This document shows positions 10,201 to 25,200 of a DNA stretch of 64,000 bases, piece after piece (the first letter of the stretch is position 1; each line of letters opens with the position of its first letter). Both the position numbers and the translations under genes were made by a program. The stretch is from Cinnamomum chago (Eukaryota; Streptophyta; Magnoliopsida; Laurales; Lauraceae): the NCBI GenBank assembly GCA_038049695.1, contig CP142453.1:35377501-35441500 (forward strand), in the 5' to 3' direction. Below the pieces are notes generated by a model. That model was not told where the DNA came from, did no database searches, and saw nothing but the letters and a program-made list of their open reading frames with translations.

Positions 10201-13200
10201 CTCCAAAATCCAGAATCCATCGTGGCTTTCCTCATTACTCATTAGTTCATTTCACATCTTTATAGGTCTTCCTCCTAGTTCTTTGATCTTGAAACCCTTT
10301 AATACATCATACATGAGTAATTTTTGGCTTTCAGCACATGTGCTTTTCCTAAACTATATCAAACACCATTCTTGATTTTCTCATCTATTGGAGCTTCTTG
10401 TAAATTTCCTTTTATATCCTCATTCTTAAATCTGTATTTTCTTATAGCTCAATGCATTCATCTTAGCATACCCATCTCTGCTGCATGTACCTTTAGCGTC
10501 TTCTCATATCTTCATTGCCCACCATTCATCTTCATGCAATAAAGCCTTCCTAAATGATGTTTTATGAAAATGTCACTTTAATTGAGTGGAACTCGACAGT
10601 CACATAGCACTTTACTAACTTTTTTTTACTTGCATCCTGACCTAATCTTATTTTCTATATCTAACTCAAATTCTCTATTTTGTATGTCTAAATCTATCAC
10701 ATTGTGTTAGTGATTTTCAATTTTCACTTATCTTGCTAAATCTCAAGTCCACCAGATTTGCACTCCATGTATTCTGTTTCTGTTTCTGACTTAATGAGTA
10801 CCACATCATTTGCAAACAACATAAATCATGGAACTTTATTTGGATATGTTTCAGATAATAGGGGATCTATACAGATCCTTGGTGCTATCCGACTCCTAAT
10901 GGGAACTCAAGCATTTCTCTAGACACAATTGTGGAACTCATTATTGTCTTTTATACATGTCTTGTATAATTATAATAAACTACTAGACATACAGTTTTTC
11001 TTCAATGTCTGCTAAATTGACTACCTTGGAGCCTTCCAAAATTTATAAAACCGTATGTAAATCTTTCCCATTTAAACTTTTCTGTGGGTTGACTTAATAA
11101 GAAGATGACTTCAGTATTAGATCTACCTGGTATAGATCCATCCTTGTTCTCAGAAGTGTTTGATTCTTGCCCTAGGTGCCCAATTACTCTTTCCCAAAGC
11201 TCTATCATATGGTTCACAAGTTTGTAGCTCAATATTTTGCACAGTACTGACCTATCTTATGGAAAAGATCACAATGTTCCTTTTCCATTCATATGGAATA
11301 CTTCTTGTACTAAAAGTTTTGTTGAACAATAAAGAATTTACTTACCCACTCAATTAGCTTGTTTGTTTGTCAGTACTCTCCTCTTGTACTGCTTGTTTTT
11401 GTTTAATGAAAGTGGCCATTCAAAAAAAAAAAAAAAAACCCAATTTACTTAACCACTCAATTCTAGTTTCACTAATCAAAACCCATATTTCTATAGGTTA
11501 CGACTGGGCTTAATGCTCTCTTTCTTCATCCTAGCTAAAGGCCTTTTCTTCTCATGCATTAAATGATTTCAAATAAAAAAGGTCATCATACTGGTCCCAC
11601 CAAAGCATGGTCACATTATATGATTTCAAATGAATTCCCTAAAACTGAAGGTATATTGAATATTCCATGTTAGCAAAATATTTACACTGTAAGCCTTCGA
11701 GGAGACTAGTCTTCACCGTTTAACACGAGATATAATAATTTTATTGTAATTTTGTGCTGATTCTAACATGTTATAAATAGGTAAAAGTATTTCTTTTCCT
11801 CTCATGCCTTATTCAAATGAGTACAGGATTTGATAGGTCATCGAACTCAAGTGTTGAATCTTGAAGGGAAGGTTGTGGTTCCAGGGTTTTTTGACTCTCA
11901 TGTGCATTTTATTCCGGGAGGCCTGCAGGTTGTTGGACAATGCCGTCCTTATGTTCATATTATTTCCCAACATATATGCTGCTTTGTTGTATTCAATTAT
12001 TATGATTTTAAGACTGCATTATCTTTTTTGATTAGTTATATTATGTCCATTGGAATTTGAAGAGTTAAGCTGTAGTTTTCAATTGTTTGATGATGTATTA
12101 AATCATGACAAAGCTGTGCTAATGCAATTGATTCCTCAGTAGATTGTTGCAAATTAACTTCATTTTGTGCACTGAGAGGGACATTTGTTTTGAAAGTGCA
12201 GCTGCCTTCGTTGTTTTAACAAACTACCAACGCATAACCAACAGAGATACAAGGGAGTGTTTTGTTCATCATCAATAATTGCTCCTTGCAGGGATGATCT
12301 TTCAAGACTAACTTTATCTTCTGTTCTCACTAATCTAACAGATAGATCTGAGTTGCATCCATATGCACTTTAAACAAGCAAATTGCTGTTTTGGAGTACA
12401 TCCAAATGCAATTATTTTATTTATTTATTTAATGGTCATCTGGAATTCAATCCTCTAGATTTTGGTGCATCAAATCCATGCTTATATTTATAGTATTAAA
12501 TGGCAGCGATTGCTAATATTTGGCCTGTGGTGCACTCTCACTGGTGTGTTTTTTAACCTGGGTCACTTGTAAGTCCACCTAATTGCATCAAGTTAAAGGC
12601 CTAATCTAGTCTTAGCTGACTCTTGTTAGTAGCAACTTGATCTATAATTTCATGGAACTCTTTCAGGAAAATGTAAATTCATGGAATATAAAACCTACAA
12701 GTCTTGGCTTGGGCCCAGGCTAAGTAAATTCGAGTTGATCGAATCTTGGCTGAATCAACTGAAATTGTCATAACTAAGTCTTGACTGAGTCTTGACTGAA
12801 TTTTTCTCAAGTGAACTACTTTTGATCGAGTCACCCAAAGTTTGATAAGAGTTAGCCTTGGCCAAGTCGGGTAGAATTGCTTTGAGTCTTATAAAAGTTG
12901 TCCTTACTCCTTGTGAATGGTTTTGATTACTGGACACCAATGCACATTGATTATTTATGTTCACATTTAATGTTAAAACAAACCTATTTATCACTTCCTA
13001 CCTTATTAATGGTTTTAATTATGTGCTCCAATCTAGGGGCAATAGGGCTCTTAATGGCCCTAGGTCCTGCTTGAATGAGCCTGAATCTGATAGGTAAGGA
13101 TTTTTGACTTTGCAAGATGCCTGCTCGGAGATTCAGCTTTAAAAGTAATGTGCATTGATAGGTGTGATTTGTTAATCAGATGGCGAGAGTAGAACTTCGA

Positions 13201-16200
13201 GATGTGAAAAGCAAAGAAGAATTTGTAAGAATGATCGAAGGTGTTGTGAAAGGTATGTTAGCTTTTCGGGAAATTTCAACTGAACAATTTCAAAAAAATC
13301 TTTCATTTTCTTATTTTTCTCTGTTCAACTGTATGTATTCCTTTTATCAACATTGGACAATACTCTTTTATAGTCAGTGTTAATATCAATAGCCAATATT
13401 TTTTTCTCAGACATAAATGTGCAAATATTCTGAGTATATTGTCCAATTGTATCGAACATGATCAATTTGTAGAAGATAACAAGGTTGTATATTCATAGGC
13501 CCAAGGCCCAGCCCAACAAAGGCCCATTACAGCATCCCACACATGGGTTGATTTTGTCAAAGATTGTGTATAATTATATTCCCTGATTTCTTTCTGATTG
13601 TATTCCTTGTATAGATTAGGATTGATTCTTTCTATTCTTTTATTATTCTAATTTGTACTCTTGACATACTTAGTGCCTTGATTAAGGCCTAACATGATTA
13701 TAAATAGAGCAGTGGATCATCCAAGAATGGATCACGTTCTCTCCAATCTTCTTCTTCTCATTCTTCCTCAATCTAACATGGTATCAGAGCCTGATAGTCT
13801 GTCAGATCAAGCATAAGAGGAGTTTCGATCGTGATCATCCTAGTTCATCTTCTGGAAATCAATCAGATTCTATTGCTGCCATCTGATCGTCTGTGATCAT
13901 CTCTGATCAAGACGTGGCCCACCTGCGATCATCATCAACAAAGCTGCGGGAGCAGCCCATGTTGGTCGTCTGGTTATTCTGAATTTTTTGGTGAATTTTC
14001 GAAGATTTTTGGGTCATCAGAGGTAGGATATCCACCCCATTTTGTGATATTTCAGTTTTGTGGCACAGTTTCAATCAAATCCGTTCAAATTTGTGGATTT
14101 TGATCCGTTTTGAGTGAGACTTTTTCCCTGAGTTGCGCAAATACTCTGTTCTTCCAACCCCAACCTCTGATCAGCTCTTTGATCAACTACTGGAGTCCAC
14201 GTCCATATCGATCCACTGACGGAACTGCCGATATTGACGTGTTCTGCTTACTGCTTCACTGTGGCCCACCTGCGATGCTCACGACTTCACCAATCATCAT
14301 CATTGTGTTGGTCGACTGATTATTCTGGACATTTTGGTGATTTTTCCAAGATTTTTTAATCACCTTTGAGGTAGTTTCCATCCTCTTCTTCCTCTCACGG
14401 TTTTCTCAGAAAGATTTCATCACCACTGTCCAGATTTGTGGATTTTGATCCAATTATCATCAAATTTTGGCCTGGCGGAAGAACTTTTGATCTTCTTCAG
14501 GATGATGTCCTCTGATCTGTGATTGAACCAAGTTGTGGGGCACTCGTTCAGGATCTGTGGCTGACGACACAAGACGACTGGGTCGTCTGTGTTCTGTTTC
14601 TACATTTTCTTCTTGTATCTTCTGGTCCTGGCTGCTGCTGTGATCATCTTCCAAGCATAGGAAGGTAGACTGTGATCATCTGTGCTCCTCTGCTGTTTTA
14701 GCACACTTATAGCAAGGTTCTAGCCGATTCAATCAAATTAGCACAGATTACAGCAGATTCCCTTTCTGATTGTCTGCTGCCTTCTGCTTCACTGTTTATT
14801 ATATTTCTTGGTACTACTTGCTACTTGCTGCTTGGTTTACTGCTGCTGCTGGGTTTACTGCGCCATCACTGCTGTGTGCATCTTTGCTATTGTTGTTTGT
14901 TGTTGCTGCTCTTAGTCCTTGGTTGCTCCATGACTCCAGCCCCAATTCAGAACACGGTGACATCAGCTTATGCATCTATGGGCTTCCATGGTGGTCGGTA
15001 TCATCCTCATTTTCCTCTAGCATTCCCTGCTTTTCATTCTTCAGTCTCTTTGTCTTCATTCATCACCCCCTCCACATGGTTTCTAGATTCAGGAGCATCT
15101 AACCACATGACTTCTGTAGAAAGTAGCTTTACAGCCTCTCACCCTTACCTTGGCAAAGACAAAATCACCACTGCGAATGGAGACCAATTAATCATCTCTG
15201 GAATTGGTACCATCACTTTATCTGGTGTCTCTGGCCAGTCTCTTCACCTTCCCAGTGTCTACTTTGTTCCCAAATTATCAGCCAATTTACTTTCTGTTGG
15301 ACAACTTATTGATGATGGGTACAATATTAACTTTTCTTCCACTGGTTGTGTCATACAAGGGCGGCAAACTGGAAAGGTGATCGCGACGGGGAGTAAACAT
15401 GGTCGACTGTTTCTACTGGACATTGGACATCACTCGCTCTTTTCTTCTTCTTCTCCTAAGTTAGATAAATTGTGGACAGTGTGGCATAGTCGTCTTGGTC
15501 ATGTGAACAATGCTTCTTTACTTTCCCTATTTAAAATTGGTTGTTTAGAACCCACTTTTGATACTAAAATGATGTCCTCTTTACTTCAATCTAAGTGTGA
15601 AACGTGTTGTTTGAGTAAGAGTCATATCTTGCCTTTTCATATTCATAGTTCTCGTGCTTTATCATCTTTTGATATTATTCACACTGATGTTTGGGGAATT
15701 GCACCCACCTTGAGTAGGACAGGCTTTAAGTATTATGTGACCTTCATTGATGATCATTCCCGTTTCACTTGGATTTATTTCATGCGCTTCAAATCTGAAG
15801 TACTTTCTCTTTTTCAAAAGTTTTACAAAATGGTTCAAACACAATTTCAAAAAGAAATAAAAATTCTTAGGTCTGACTCCGGTGGAGAATACATGTCCCA
15901 TGACTTTTCTGCCTTCCTTTCTGATAAAAGAATTCTTCACCAAAAATCCTGCCCACATACTCCACAGCAAAATGGTGTTGCGGAGAGGAAGAACAGACAT
16001 ATTCTTGAAACTGTTCGTTCTCTCCTCCTTGCATCCTTAGTTCCTCCCACCTTTTGGTGTGATGCTGCTCAGACTGCTGTTTATCTCATCAATCGTCATC
16101 CTAGCTCTGATGTAGGAAAGACTACTTCTTATGAAACTCTCTTTGGTCATGCCCCTTCATATTCTCACTTACGAGTTTTTGGCTGCCTGTGCTTTGTTCA

Positions 16201-19200
16201 TCTTCCACCTACAGAGCGCACTAAGTTGTCTCCTCAGGCTGCCAAATGTATCTTTCTAGGTTACAGTACTGAACACAAGGGATTTCTGTGTTATGATCAA
16301 TCCGAAAAACGCATGCGAATATCTCGTAATGTGATCTTCTTGGAAAACATTCCTTTCTTTTCTTTGCGTTTGGATACTCACCCTGTTGCTGTGTCTTATA
16401 TGCCGTACTTCCCTGTGACTTCTTCACCTCCTATTACCAATGTCTATGTTCGGCGTAACACAGTTCCTCCTGTGGAGACTCCCTCTCCTGATCCTCTTCC
16501 AGTGCCACCTACTGCACCCTCAGGTATTAATGCTTCTTCTGATAATATCATACCCCTGCGACGCTCTAGTCGTCCTTCAGTTACCCCTGACCGTTATGAC
16601 TTTCCTGCTCTTTTCACTTCTTTGGATAGCGCTCCTATACCCACCTCATATTCGCAGGCCTCGAAGATTGCTTACTGGCAGGATGCTATGACTGAGGAGT
16701 TGCTTGCTCTTGAAGCAAACAAAACATGGGACGTGGTACCGGCCCCTGACGGGGCATCTATAATCGGCAGTAAATGGATTTATTCCATCAAAGTTCACTC
16801 TGATGGGAGCCTTGATCGCTATAAAGCCAGATTGGTTGCACAGGGTTATAAGCAGGAATATGGAATTGACTATGAGGAGACCTTTGCACCAGTGGCTAAA
16901 ATGACAACTGTTCGCACCCTTCTTTGTGTAGCTGCCGCCCGCAATTGGCCCCTATGGCAAATGGATGTCAAAAATGCCTTTCTTCATGGCGACTTGCGTG
17001 AGACTGTGTATTTAAAACCACCTCCGGGATATTCATGTCCTCCGCAGCATGTTTGTAAATTGAAGAAAGCTCTATATGGACTTAAGCAGGCTCCCAGGGC
17101 TTGGTTTGATAAATTTCGGACAGCAATCCTTCAAGATGGATTTCGCCAGAGTCACTCTGATAGTTCCCTCTTCATCAGATGGACTCCGAAAGGCTACACA
17201 TTTCTCTTAGTCTATGTTGATGATATGATTCTTAGTGGCAATGATGTTGCTGGCATTATGGATCTCAAACTTCATCTTACTCGCCACTTCAGAATGAAGG
17301 ATCTTAGTCCTCTCACTTACTTTTTGGGGCTTGAGTTTGTGCGTAACAAATCTGGCATTCGGGTTCATCAGCGCAAATATGCTACAGATTTGATTAACTC
17401 GGCAAGGCTTGATGATGCTCACACTGTTGATACGCCTATGGAATTGAACAGCAAACTCAGTTCGAATGATGGCCCTCCCCTGAAAGATCCCTCTGTTTTC
17501 CGGCGGATAGTTGGGAGTTTGCTCTACTTAACTATGACTCGGCCTGATATTTCTCATGCAGTTCATACGGTTAGCCAGTTTATGAGCAATCCTCACAAAC
17601 CCCACCTTGCTGCTGCTTTGCGCATACTCCGCTATGTTAAAGGCACTCTTAACCATGGTCTCTTCTACCCTTCTAGCTCTTCTCTGCGCCTCTCGGCTTA
17701 TGCGGATGCCGACTGGGCTGGTTGCCCTGATTCTCGGCGATCCACCACTGGCTGGTGTATGTTTCTTGGGGACTCTCTGATTTCGTGGAAGTGCAAGAAG
17801 CAAACTACAGTTTCCAAGTCTTCTGCGGAGGCCGAATATCGTGCGATGTCGTCTGCTAGTGCTGAAATCATCTGGCTACGCCGTCTTCTCTGTGAATTCG
17901 GTGTCCTTGTTGGCAGTTCTACACCTCTTCATGGGGACAATACCAGTGCTACCAGGATTGCTAACAATCCGGTCTTTCATGAAAGAACAAAGCACATTGA
18001 GATTGATTGTCACTTCATCCGCCAACATATTGTTACGGAGAAGATCACTCTACCTCACGTCTCTACTCTTAACCAGTTGACAGATATCTTTACAAGAGCT
18101 CTCCCCAAAACGCGTCATCATGATCTTACTAGCAAATTGATGTTTTTTGCCCTACCACGTCAATTTGAGGGGGAGTGTAGAAGATAACAAGGTTGTATAT
18201 TCACAGGCCCAAGGCCCAGCCCAACAAAGGCCCATTACAGCATCCCACACATGGGTTGATTTTGTCAAAGATTGTGTATAATTATATTCCCTGATTTCTT
18301 TCTGATTGTATTCCTTGTATAGATTAGGATTGATTCTTTCTATTCTTTTATTATTCTAATTTGTACTCTTGACATACTTAGTGCCTTGATTAAGGCCTAA
18401 CATGATTATAAATAGAGCAGTGGATCATCCAAGGATGGATCACGTTCTCTCCAATCTTCTTCTTCTCATTCTCCCGCAATCTAACACAATTTGATCCCTT
18501 TTACTCTTGAGAAGATAAATGCATTGATACTTTAGATAAACAGGGGGTTGATAGAGTTTCTCCTTGAGAGGCTTGTATTTTTAATGGGGTATGACTCTTA
18601 TACCCCTTCTTTCTTTTCTTTTTTTATATGTGGTGTTCGTTGTTTGCTCTTCATCATTAATCCTTTTCTAGTTACCAATAAAAAAGAAGAAGATAAATGC
18701 ATTGACGTGTTATTACAGTTACCTTCTACATGGTTGTCTTGAAGGTAAGAGCGAATATGGAACGTGATTATGGTCCATATTTTGTATATTGTGTATTAGA
18801 GTTTCCTTGATTGAATCATTAGACATGTTAGGGGTAACAGGCTAAAAGTGTGAACACTGAGAAAGACTTCCCACACATGGCCACACAGGATCCTGCATCT
18901 CATGTGATCCTTTTTTTTTTTTTTTTTTGATCTTGAAGTGATATTTGTAATCTAGTAACCCCAGTTAAGGGTCAATTTCAATAATCTTCATAATCATTCT
19001 CTATTTGTCCGATTTGTGATCTTTTCATTTTCAATTGGGAGCCTTGTTTAACCCTTCTTCTATTTTGTCTTCATTGCTTTAATTTAATATGACTTGGTTT
19101 TGATAGAAAAAAAAGTTGAATAACAAATTTCACAATGTATCTTTTAATTCTTTTATTGCGAAATCTAAAAAAAATGTCTATTTTCTGGAAATAACAAAGC

Positions 19201-22200
19201 CAAGTAAACCCTCTAAAACAACTATCTACAAAGATAACTCATTGTATCTTTGACATTCTCTAACACACCCCTTGACTGATGGAAATGCATTGAATGGTCA
19301 GTTTTAAGGCTGCCATTAGTTCCTTTAAGGGCCTGTTTGTTTCATGTAATTGAGTACTTAGGATTGTATTTTTGTAAGTGGTTAAAACTGATGAAACAAA
19401 GGTGAATATCCAAAAATGACCATCAAATAGCCTCCCCTCTAATGAAAATTTAATCAAGGGAAGATTGAAAATGACTACCCAGCCACCACCCTTGTCATTC
19501 ATTAAGTAGGAAAGTCAAGGTCCCATGTACAACTCCACCTTATATCCTTCACCCTTCACCTCTTTAATAATATTTCAATGGAGCTTATTTCACCATGAAT
19601 CCCATTGTAATTGTTTTTAGAGCGCTGTCTTTGTTATTGTCACACAAGAGAAGGATGTATTTGTAAAAGTCCCTTTTCATTCTTTTTTTTAATTTTTACT
19701 TCTTTGCTATGGTAGATCATATGAAGAATGCTAGTCCTTACCTACCATATCCTATGTTCTTTTTTTTTTTTTTTTTTTGAAAGTACCATATCCTATGTTC
19801 TTCTCTCTTAATTATGTACTCTTACACCTCGTGGAGCAGGCTAGCTTTAATTGTCTACTCCATTGTTGACTTACCTTCTATAAGCCTTTTGCATCTCTGA
19901 CTGATAAACCTACTTCTAACATTTTTCAATGTTGTTGCCTTCTGTGATTTGTGAAAACAACTTTCAGATAAACAAATGGATTACTGGGTATTAGGTGGTG
20001 GGTGGAACAATGAACACTGGGGTGGAGACTTGCCTGCTGCTTCCTGGATAGATGATATTACACCCAATAATCCTGTGAGACGTCATTATTGAATTATTGA
20101 ACACCTATTGAATGTCAGCTTATGTGACCTTTGATAGCGCAGGACTTACTTTCTGTTTGAAATCCTGACGTTCAGGTTTGGTTATCACGGATGGATGGTC
20201 ATATGGGACTGGCCAACTCATTATCTTTAAAGATTGCTGGAATTACAAATGACACAAAAGATCCAGCTGGTGGAACTATCATGAGAACAGCTGATGGAGG
20301 TAGACTTACATTTCAAATGAGCTAGGTGACACATAATGTGTGTGTATGCATGTTTTCGCTATTTATCATTAAAATGAATCCGTATTCTCTTATTATGCCA
20401 AAATATCCAAATAATGATCACTAATAAAGAAAATCTTTATAATGATTATGACTGGGCATTGTGTCATGGAAATTAGAAAGACCAAAGTAATATTTTCATA
20501 CTCCTTTTCATTTTGAAATTTTCTATCTTTTGTCTATATGTAATTATAGTCAATCTTGTAATTCCGTAAAATATCTTTAATGGGATAAAGTATTATAAGA
20601 GCATGTCACTCATATTGTTAGGGTAAAATATCAGTGGGAGATAATATGGGATCATTTCAAAATTTGGGTTATTTTGGGGCGATATTAGGAGATTGTATCA
20701 TTTGTCTGTACCAATTCCAGAGTAAGAGAGGTGGAAGGAGAATTAAGTCGTGCATACTCAAAACGAGAGGTAGAGGATGATGCATATAAGTCACTGCATG
20801 ATAAGCGTAACAATATAACAATAATTGAAGAAGATGACTGAAATTGCAATGGAATTGGGTACCCTCAATGTGATCAATGACCCCTTTTTGATGGTATTCT
20901 TTCTAGATGAATACAACAGGTTTCCTATAAATCACATCCTCTTAATTGGTGTGATTTTTGTGATTTCCATTGATTGGGATCATTTCCTAATCTCACAAGA
21001 TATATACAGCTGTGTTTGCTCATTTTAACAATCAATACATTATATATTACAATCTGGTGGTCCCCTGTACGATGCTAATACCTCCCTCTTAATTGGTGTG
21101 ATTTTTGTGATTTCCATTGATTGGAATCATTTCCTAATCTCACAAGATATATACAGTTGTGTTCACTCAGTTTAGCAGTCAATACATTATATATTACAAT
21201 CTGGTGGTCCCCTGTACCTTGCTAATACCTCCCTCAAATTGATAATAGTGAATCAACCAGCATCAATTAGCCAACAAAGATTGATGCTTAAGCCGCAACA
21301 GAGCTTTGGTGAAGATGTTAGCAACTTGGAGATCAGTGGTAACATGGGGTTGAGTAATGATCTTGCCATCAAAGGCTTCCTGAATGTAGTAGCAATCCAT
21401 CTCAATATGTTTCGTTCTCCTATGGAAGACTGCCTTGCCTGCAATTTGAATGGAGCTTATGTTGTATGCATGAAGAGGAGTGGAAGATTGCTGTGGAAAT
21501 CCAAGTTCTTCAAGTAACCCACATAACCAAACAACCTCAGGACTCAGATCACGTTGAGGACTTGATCGTTGTTCAGCCTCTGGAGGATTTGGAAACTTGA
21601 TCTTGCTTTTTACACTTCCAAGAAATCAAAGCATTACCTAGGTAAAAACACCAACATGCTGTTGACTGACAGTTGTCCTGGCATGCAGTCCAATCAGGAT
21701 CACAATAGGCAAAAAGAGTTAAATTAGAAATAGTAGGAAAGAAGATCCACATTCACATGTGCCAAGGAGACATCGAATCATCCTTTGGCAGCAGCCAAAT
21801 GAACACGTGTTGGCTAAGTCATGAATTGGCTTACTGATGTAGCCAAGGTAACGGTCCCCAATTGGTTGTAGACCCAATACCCCAAAATCTCAAATCAATA
21901 GGAAATTTCTGTCCCAGCAAGGAGAAAACAACAGTAGATAACCTACCTTTGTTGCTAAATCCACTGTCAAAGACTCAAAGCACGTTCAATCCTTGGGAGA
22001 ATCCTCAAACCAAAGTGAAGAGTGAAGAGAATAAGTGCAAACAATGCAACTTGTATTCAGTATCATAAAGAAAATATAATTGAGACTGCTTGGGCCGTTC
22101 CTTTACATGAATATAAGTAAGACTGAAAAAACTCTAAAGTCTAAACCCAAAGACTTCATCTCCACCATTCATCTAATCTATAAACAAGATAAATCTTGAT

Positions 22201-25200
22201 ACGATAGCAATCCTATCTTGGTTAAAAGAGGAAAGAGCCAACTATAACGTAGTTTTTGCCTCATTGCCTTGGACGACTTAGGGGAAAGTGGGATCCGGAT
22301 CCCCTGTTTGGTCCCCCGGATCCCCTGTTTGGACCAAACAGGGAAACCCTGTTTGGACCAATCAGGGGATGCCACATAGGGGAGAGGATTTCTTTTTTAT
22401 TCATTGGAGGATATGGGATGTAGCTGATTTGACATCCTCTCCCCCATGTGTCACCCCCTGTTTGGTCCAAACAAGGGATCCGTTTCCGGGGAAAGTGCTA
22501 TCATTTTTGTCATACCTATTATAGTGGAAAAAATCACTCACCAATCTCACAACCTCTTTTGAATGAATCTCTCGACAATTCAAAGAGCTTAAATATAGGA
22601 GGGCTATATCTGATTGGACCTAGCACCAGTTCTTGAAGAACGAGGCTATATTTTGATTTGGTGGGCCTCATGTGAGGGCTGGTGGGACCTGTTAGATTAT
22701 GGAAGCTGCTCAGTAAGTTCATGAGACCTGTTTGGTGGCTGTCCCAGCTAGACTGAGTCTGATTTGGGCCCAGTTCAGGTGGGTCAAAACCCACTAATGT
22801 GCTGCCCACTTCAATAGAGCTGATGGGCTGACATTTATTTTGGACCCATCTGGACCATCCAATTTGGATCTTGGACATTTCCTCTTGATCGAGCCCTGGG
22901 AAAGGTGGATCGATATCCCATTTGGTTGATCAAATGGATCTAAATACTCCGGGGTCTAATTTATAGATGGAATCTCTAAAATATGTCATCATCCGATGTA
23001 TCATCATAAGTCGAACCATCATAATCACCATCATGTGATGACTCATCAAGCGATTCTTGATTCAATCCGATGTATCATCATAATTAGATCCACACTTAGT
23101 GGTCCACGGCCAAACCCTAATTCTCAAATTTTTCCTTATCTTTAATAATTAGGGTCATCACCTCCTATTCCACAAATTTCCAAGCATAGCCACATAATTT
23201 ATTGCATATATGATTGAAAATCCAAAAAATCTATTACCTACTGATATAAGCAAATCTGAAATCATAAATTAGAGTTCAAGGAAATCCATAAAACAATTTT
23301 AAATCGTTAAAAGAATGCAAACCCTAAAGACATGTGCAAAGGATCCAAACCCACAAAATCCTTGGGGATTTTGGTCCAACGACCAAGATCCATGGCTGGA
23401 CCATGTGCCGATGTGCGGCCAGCATGTGGGATCCACTTGAATCCCACAATCAATGGTAGTAATCCCCCTTTTGTATATCTTGAATGATTGCCGGCCATGT
23501 CCTTAAGGATTCTAGGGTTTTGAGTCTTTTTCGCACATCCAATCACAAGTTCGTTGTTTAGGGTTATAAACTTGGCTTTCTAATAAGTGAAAGATCAAAA
23601 TCAAATAATCAAACATGTAGGATCAGAGATTCTGATCTGTTTACTTGCCTTTTTAGTCAAATCCAACGGAGAACGAAGTGTATGAGTGAAGCCCTAAGTC
23701 GATTTCTCGATTCTACGCAATTTTCCCCAAGTTCCGAGCGATTTAAAGGTTATGATTAATGAACAGTTGCTCAATAGAAATGTCAAAAATGAAAACACTA
23801 AAACTATGGTCTAGGCTACAGTATGTCTCACTTGGTTGTGGAAAAGAGAGAACGGAAGAAAAAGAAAAATGAAACTCACAATCCATCATCCAGTTAGTAT
23901 TATGCAGCATTCGTCGTTGTCTGACCCCAAAAAACTAGTTCTTATATTTTAGTAGAATTAGTCTACTTTTGAAATTGCTATGATGTACTCATATCATATA
24001 TACCTTGAGTAATTCCTAGCAGTGGCGGACCCAAGATTTTCATTTGAGGGGTGCAAGCCTAAATAATTCGGAACAATCCCAGGATTTTCATGTGGGTTTT
24101 GGGGGGCGGACACAGAATTTTTATGTAAAATTTCGAAGTAGAGATGGAATTTTGATTGTGGTTTTAGAAGCAGATCGAGGTCCAATGGGTGCGTGTGCCC
24201 CCACATGGATGCATGTGCCCCCACATGGATGCATTTAGTGTGAAAGACAGCAAGGGAAGAAGATACAATATCCTTTGTGAATTCGATGATCCCTTTGAGG
24301 GTCTCGATCTTTGATTATATAGATTAAAGTTGCTATATATGTTACAAGGATTGAGGCAATTAGCTAAATTACAGTCATTCTATTCTAATCAGATCTCCTA
24401 ATAAGGCAGGAAATAATTTACATAGCTGTACAACCGATGCTTGTTTTGACCCACAAGTTGGGCCTTTTCTGCTATGGGTTGTGACCCACTGACCCATTGG
24501 ACCATGACCCACTGACCCATTTGACATTTAGGTCCCCCCCTGATTCCTAGTTGGCTTACTGGGCTTCTTGAGATTGCTGTGGATGGACATCTTAAAGCTG
24601 TGTCCAGCACCAGCAGAGGTTTCTTTAATGTTGTGATAAAATAAGTCTTTGTTGTTTATTCTAAAATAATAATAAAAAAAAAATCCTTGTTTCTTGAAAA
24701 AAATACCATCTGTGGTTGTTTTTGCTACTTATCTTATTATGTATGGTACATATATTATGAATGCATGCAGAAGAATCAAGTTCTCCAGTTTCTTGATTTC
24801 CTGTAGAAGAGAAAAGGCCATGGAATAATAGTGATAGGTGCCCAATGTAAAGCATGGATTTCAGCAATTTGTTTTCATAGAAGAAATTACTAATTGTTAA
24901 ATATTTTGATTGTCATGTGCAGAACCTACAGGATTGCTGGTTGATTCTGCAATGAAGCTTATTCTCCCTTGGATTCCTGAGGTGTCAGTAGATGAGAGGA
25001 GAGAAGCTTTGTTAAGAGCAAGCAAGCTTGCACTAGCAAGGGGGGTGACAACTGTTGTTGATTTTGGAAGATATTTCCCTGGATCACCAGTAGAACTTGT
25101 CTGGGAAGATTTTTCAGGTTTTAACCTCTTTTTTTTTTTTTATATATTTAATGTTGAGTTTCATTTTATTATGCAAAGTTAATATTATCTGTCTCTTGGA

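Larger units (their letters stand above)
13468..18486 (+). mobile_element. Ty1/Copia LTR retrotransposon, recent, without visible gag
   Basis: It has two LTRs of equal length (311 bp), an initiator-Met-type primer binding site, a long intact pol frame, a polypurine tract and a 5-bp target duplication. The LTRs differ at only about four positions by eye (about 1.3%), so the insertion is young. The 1.15-kb leader between primer site and pol has no gag frame and no CCHC zinc knuckle. The element lies in sense orientation in intron 4 of the amidohydrolase gene. Confidence 0.93.

Noticed and set aside
14110-14929. Short frames upstream of Copia pol as gag
   Set aside because: They lack any gag-like sequence or CCHC knuckle, are interrupted, and overlap the leader duplication.
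15662-17803. Minus-strand frames opposite Copia pol
   Set aside because: They are shadows of the pol coding frame.
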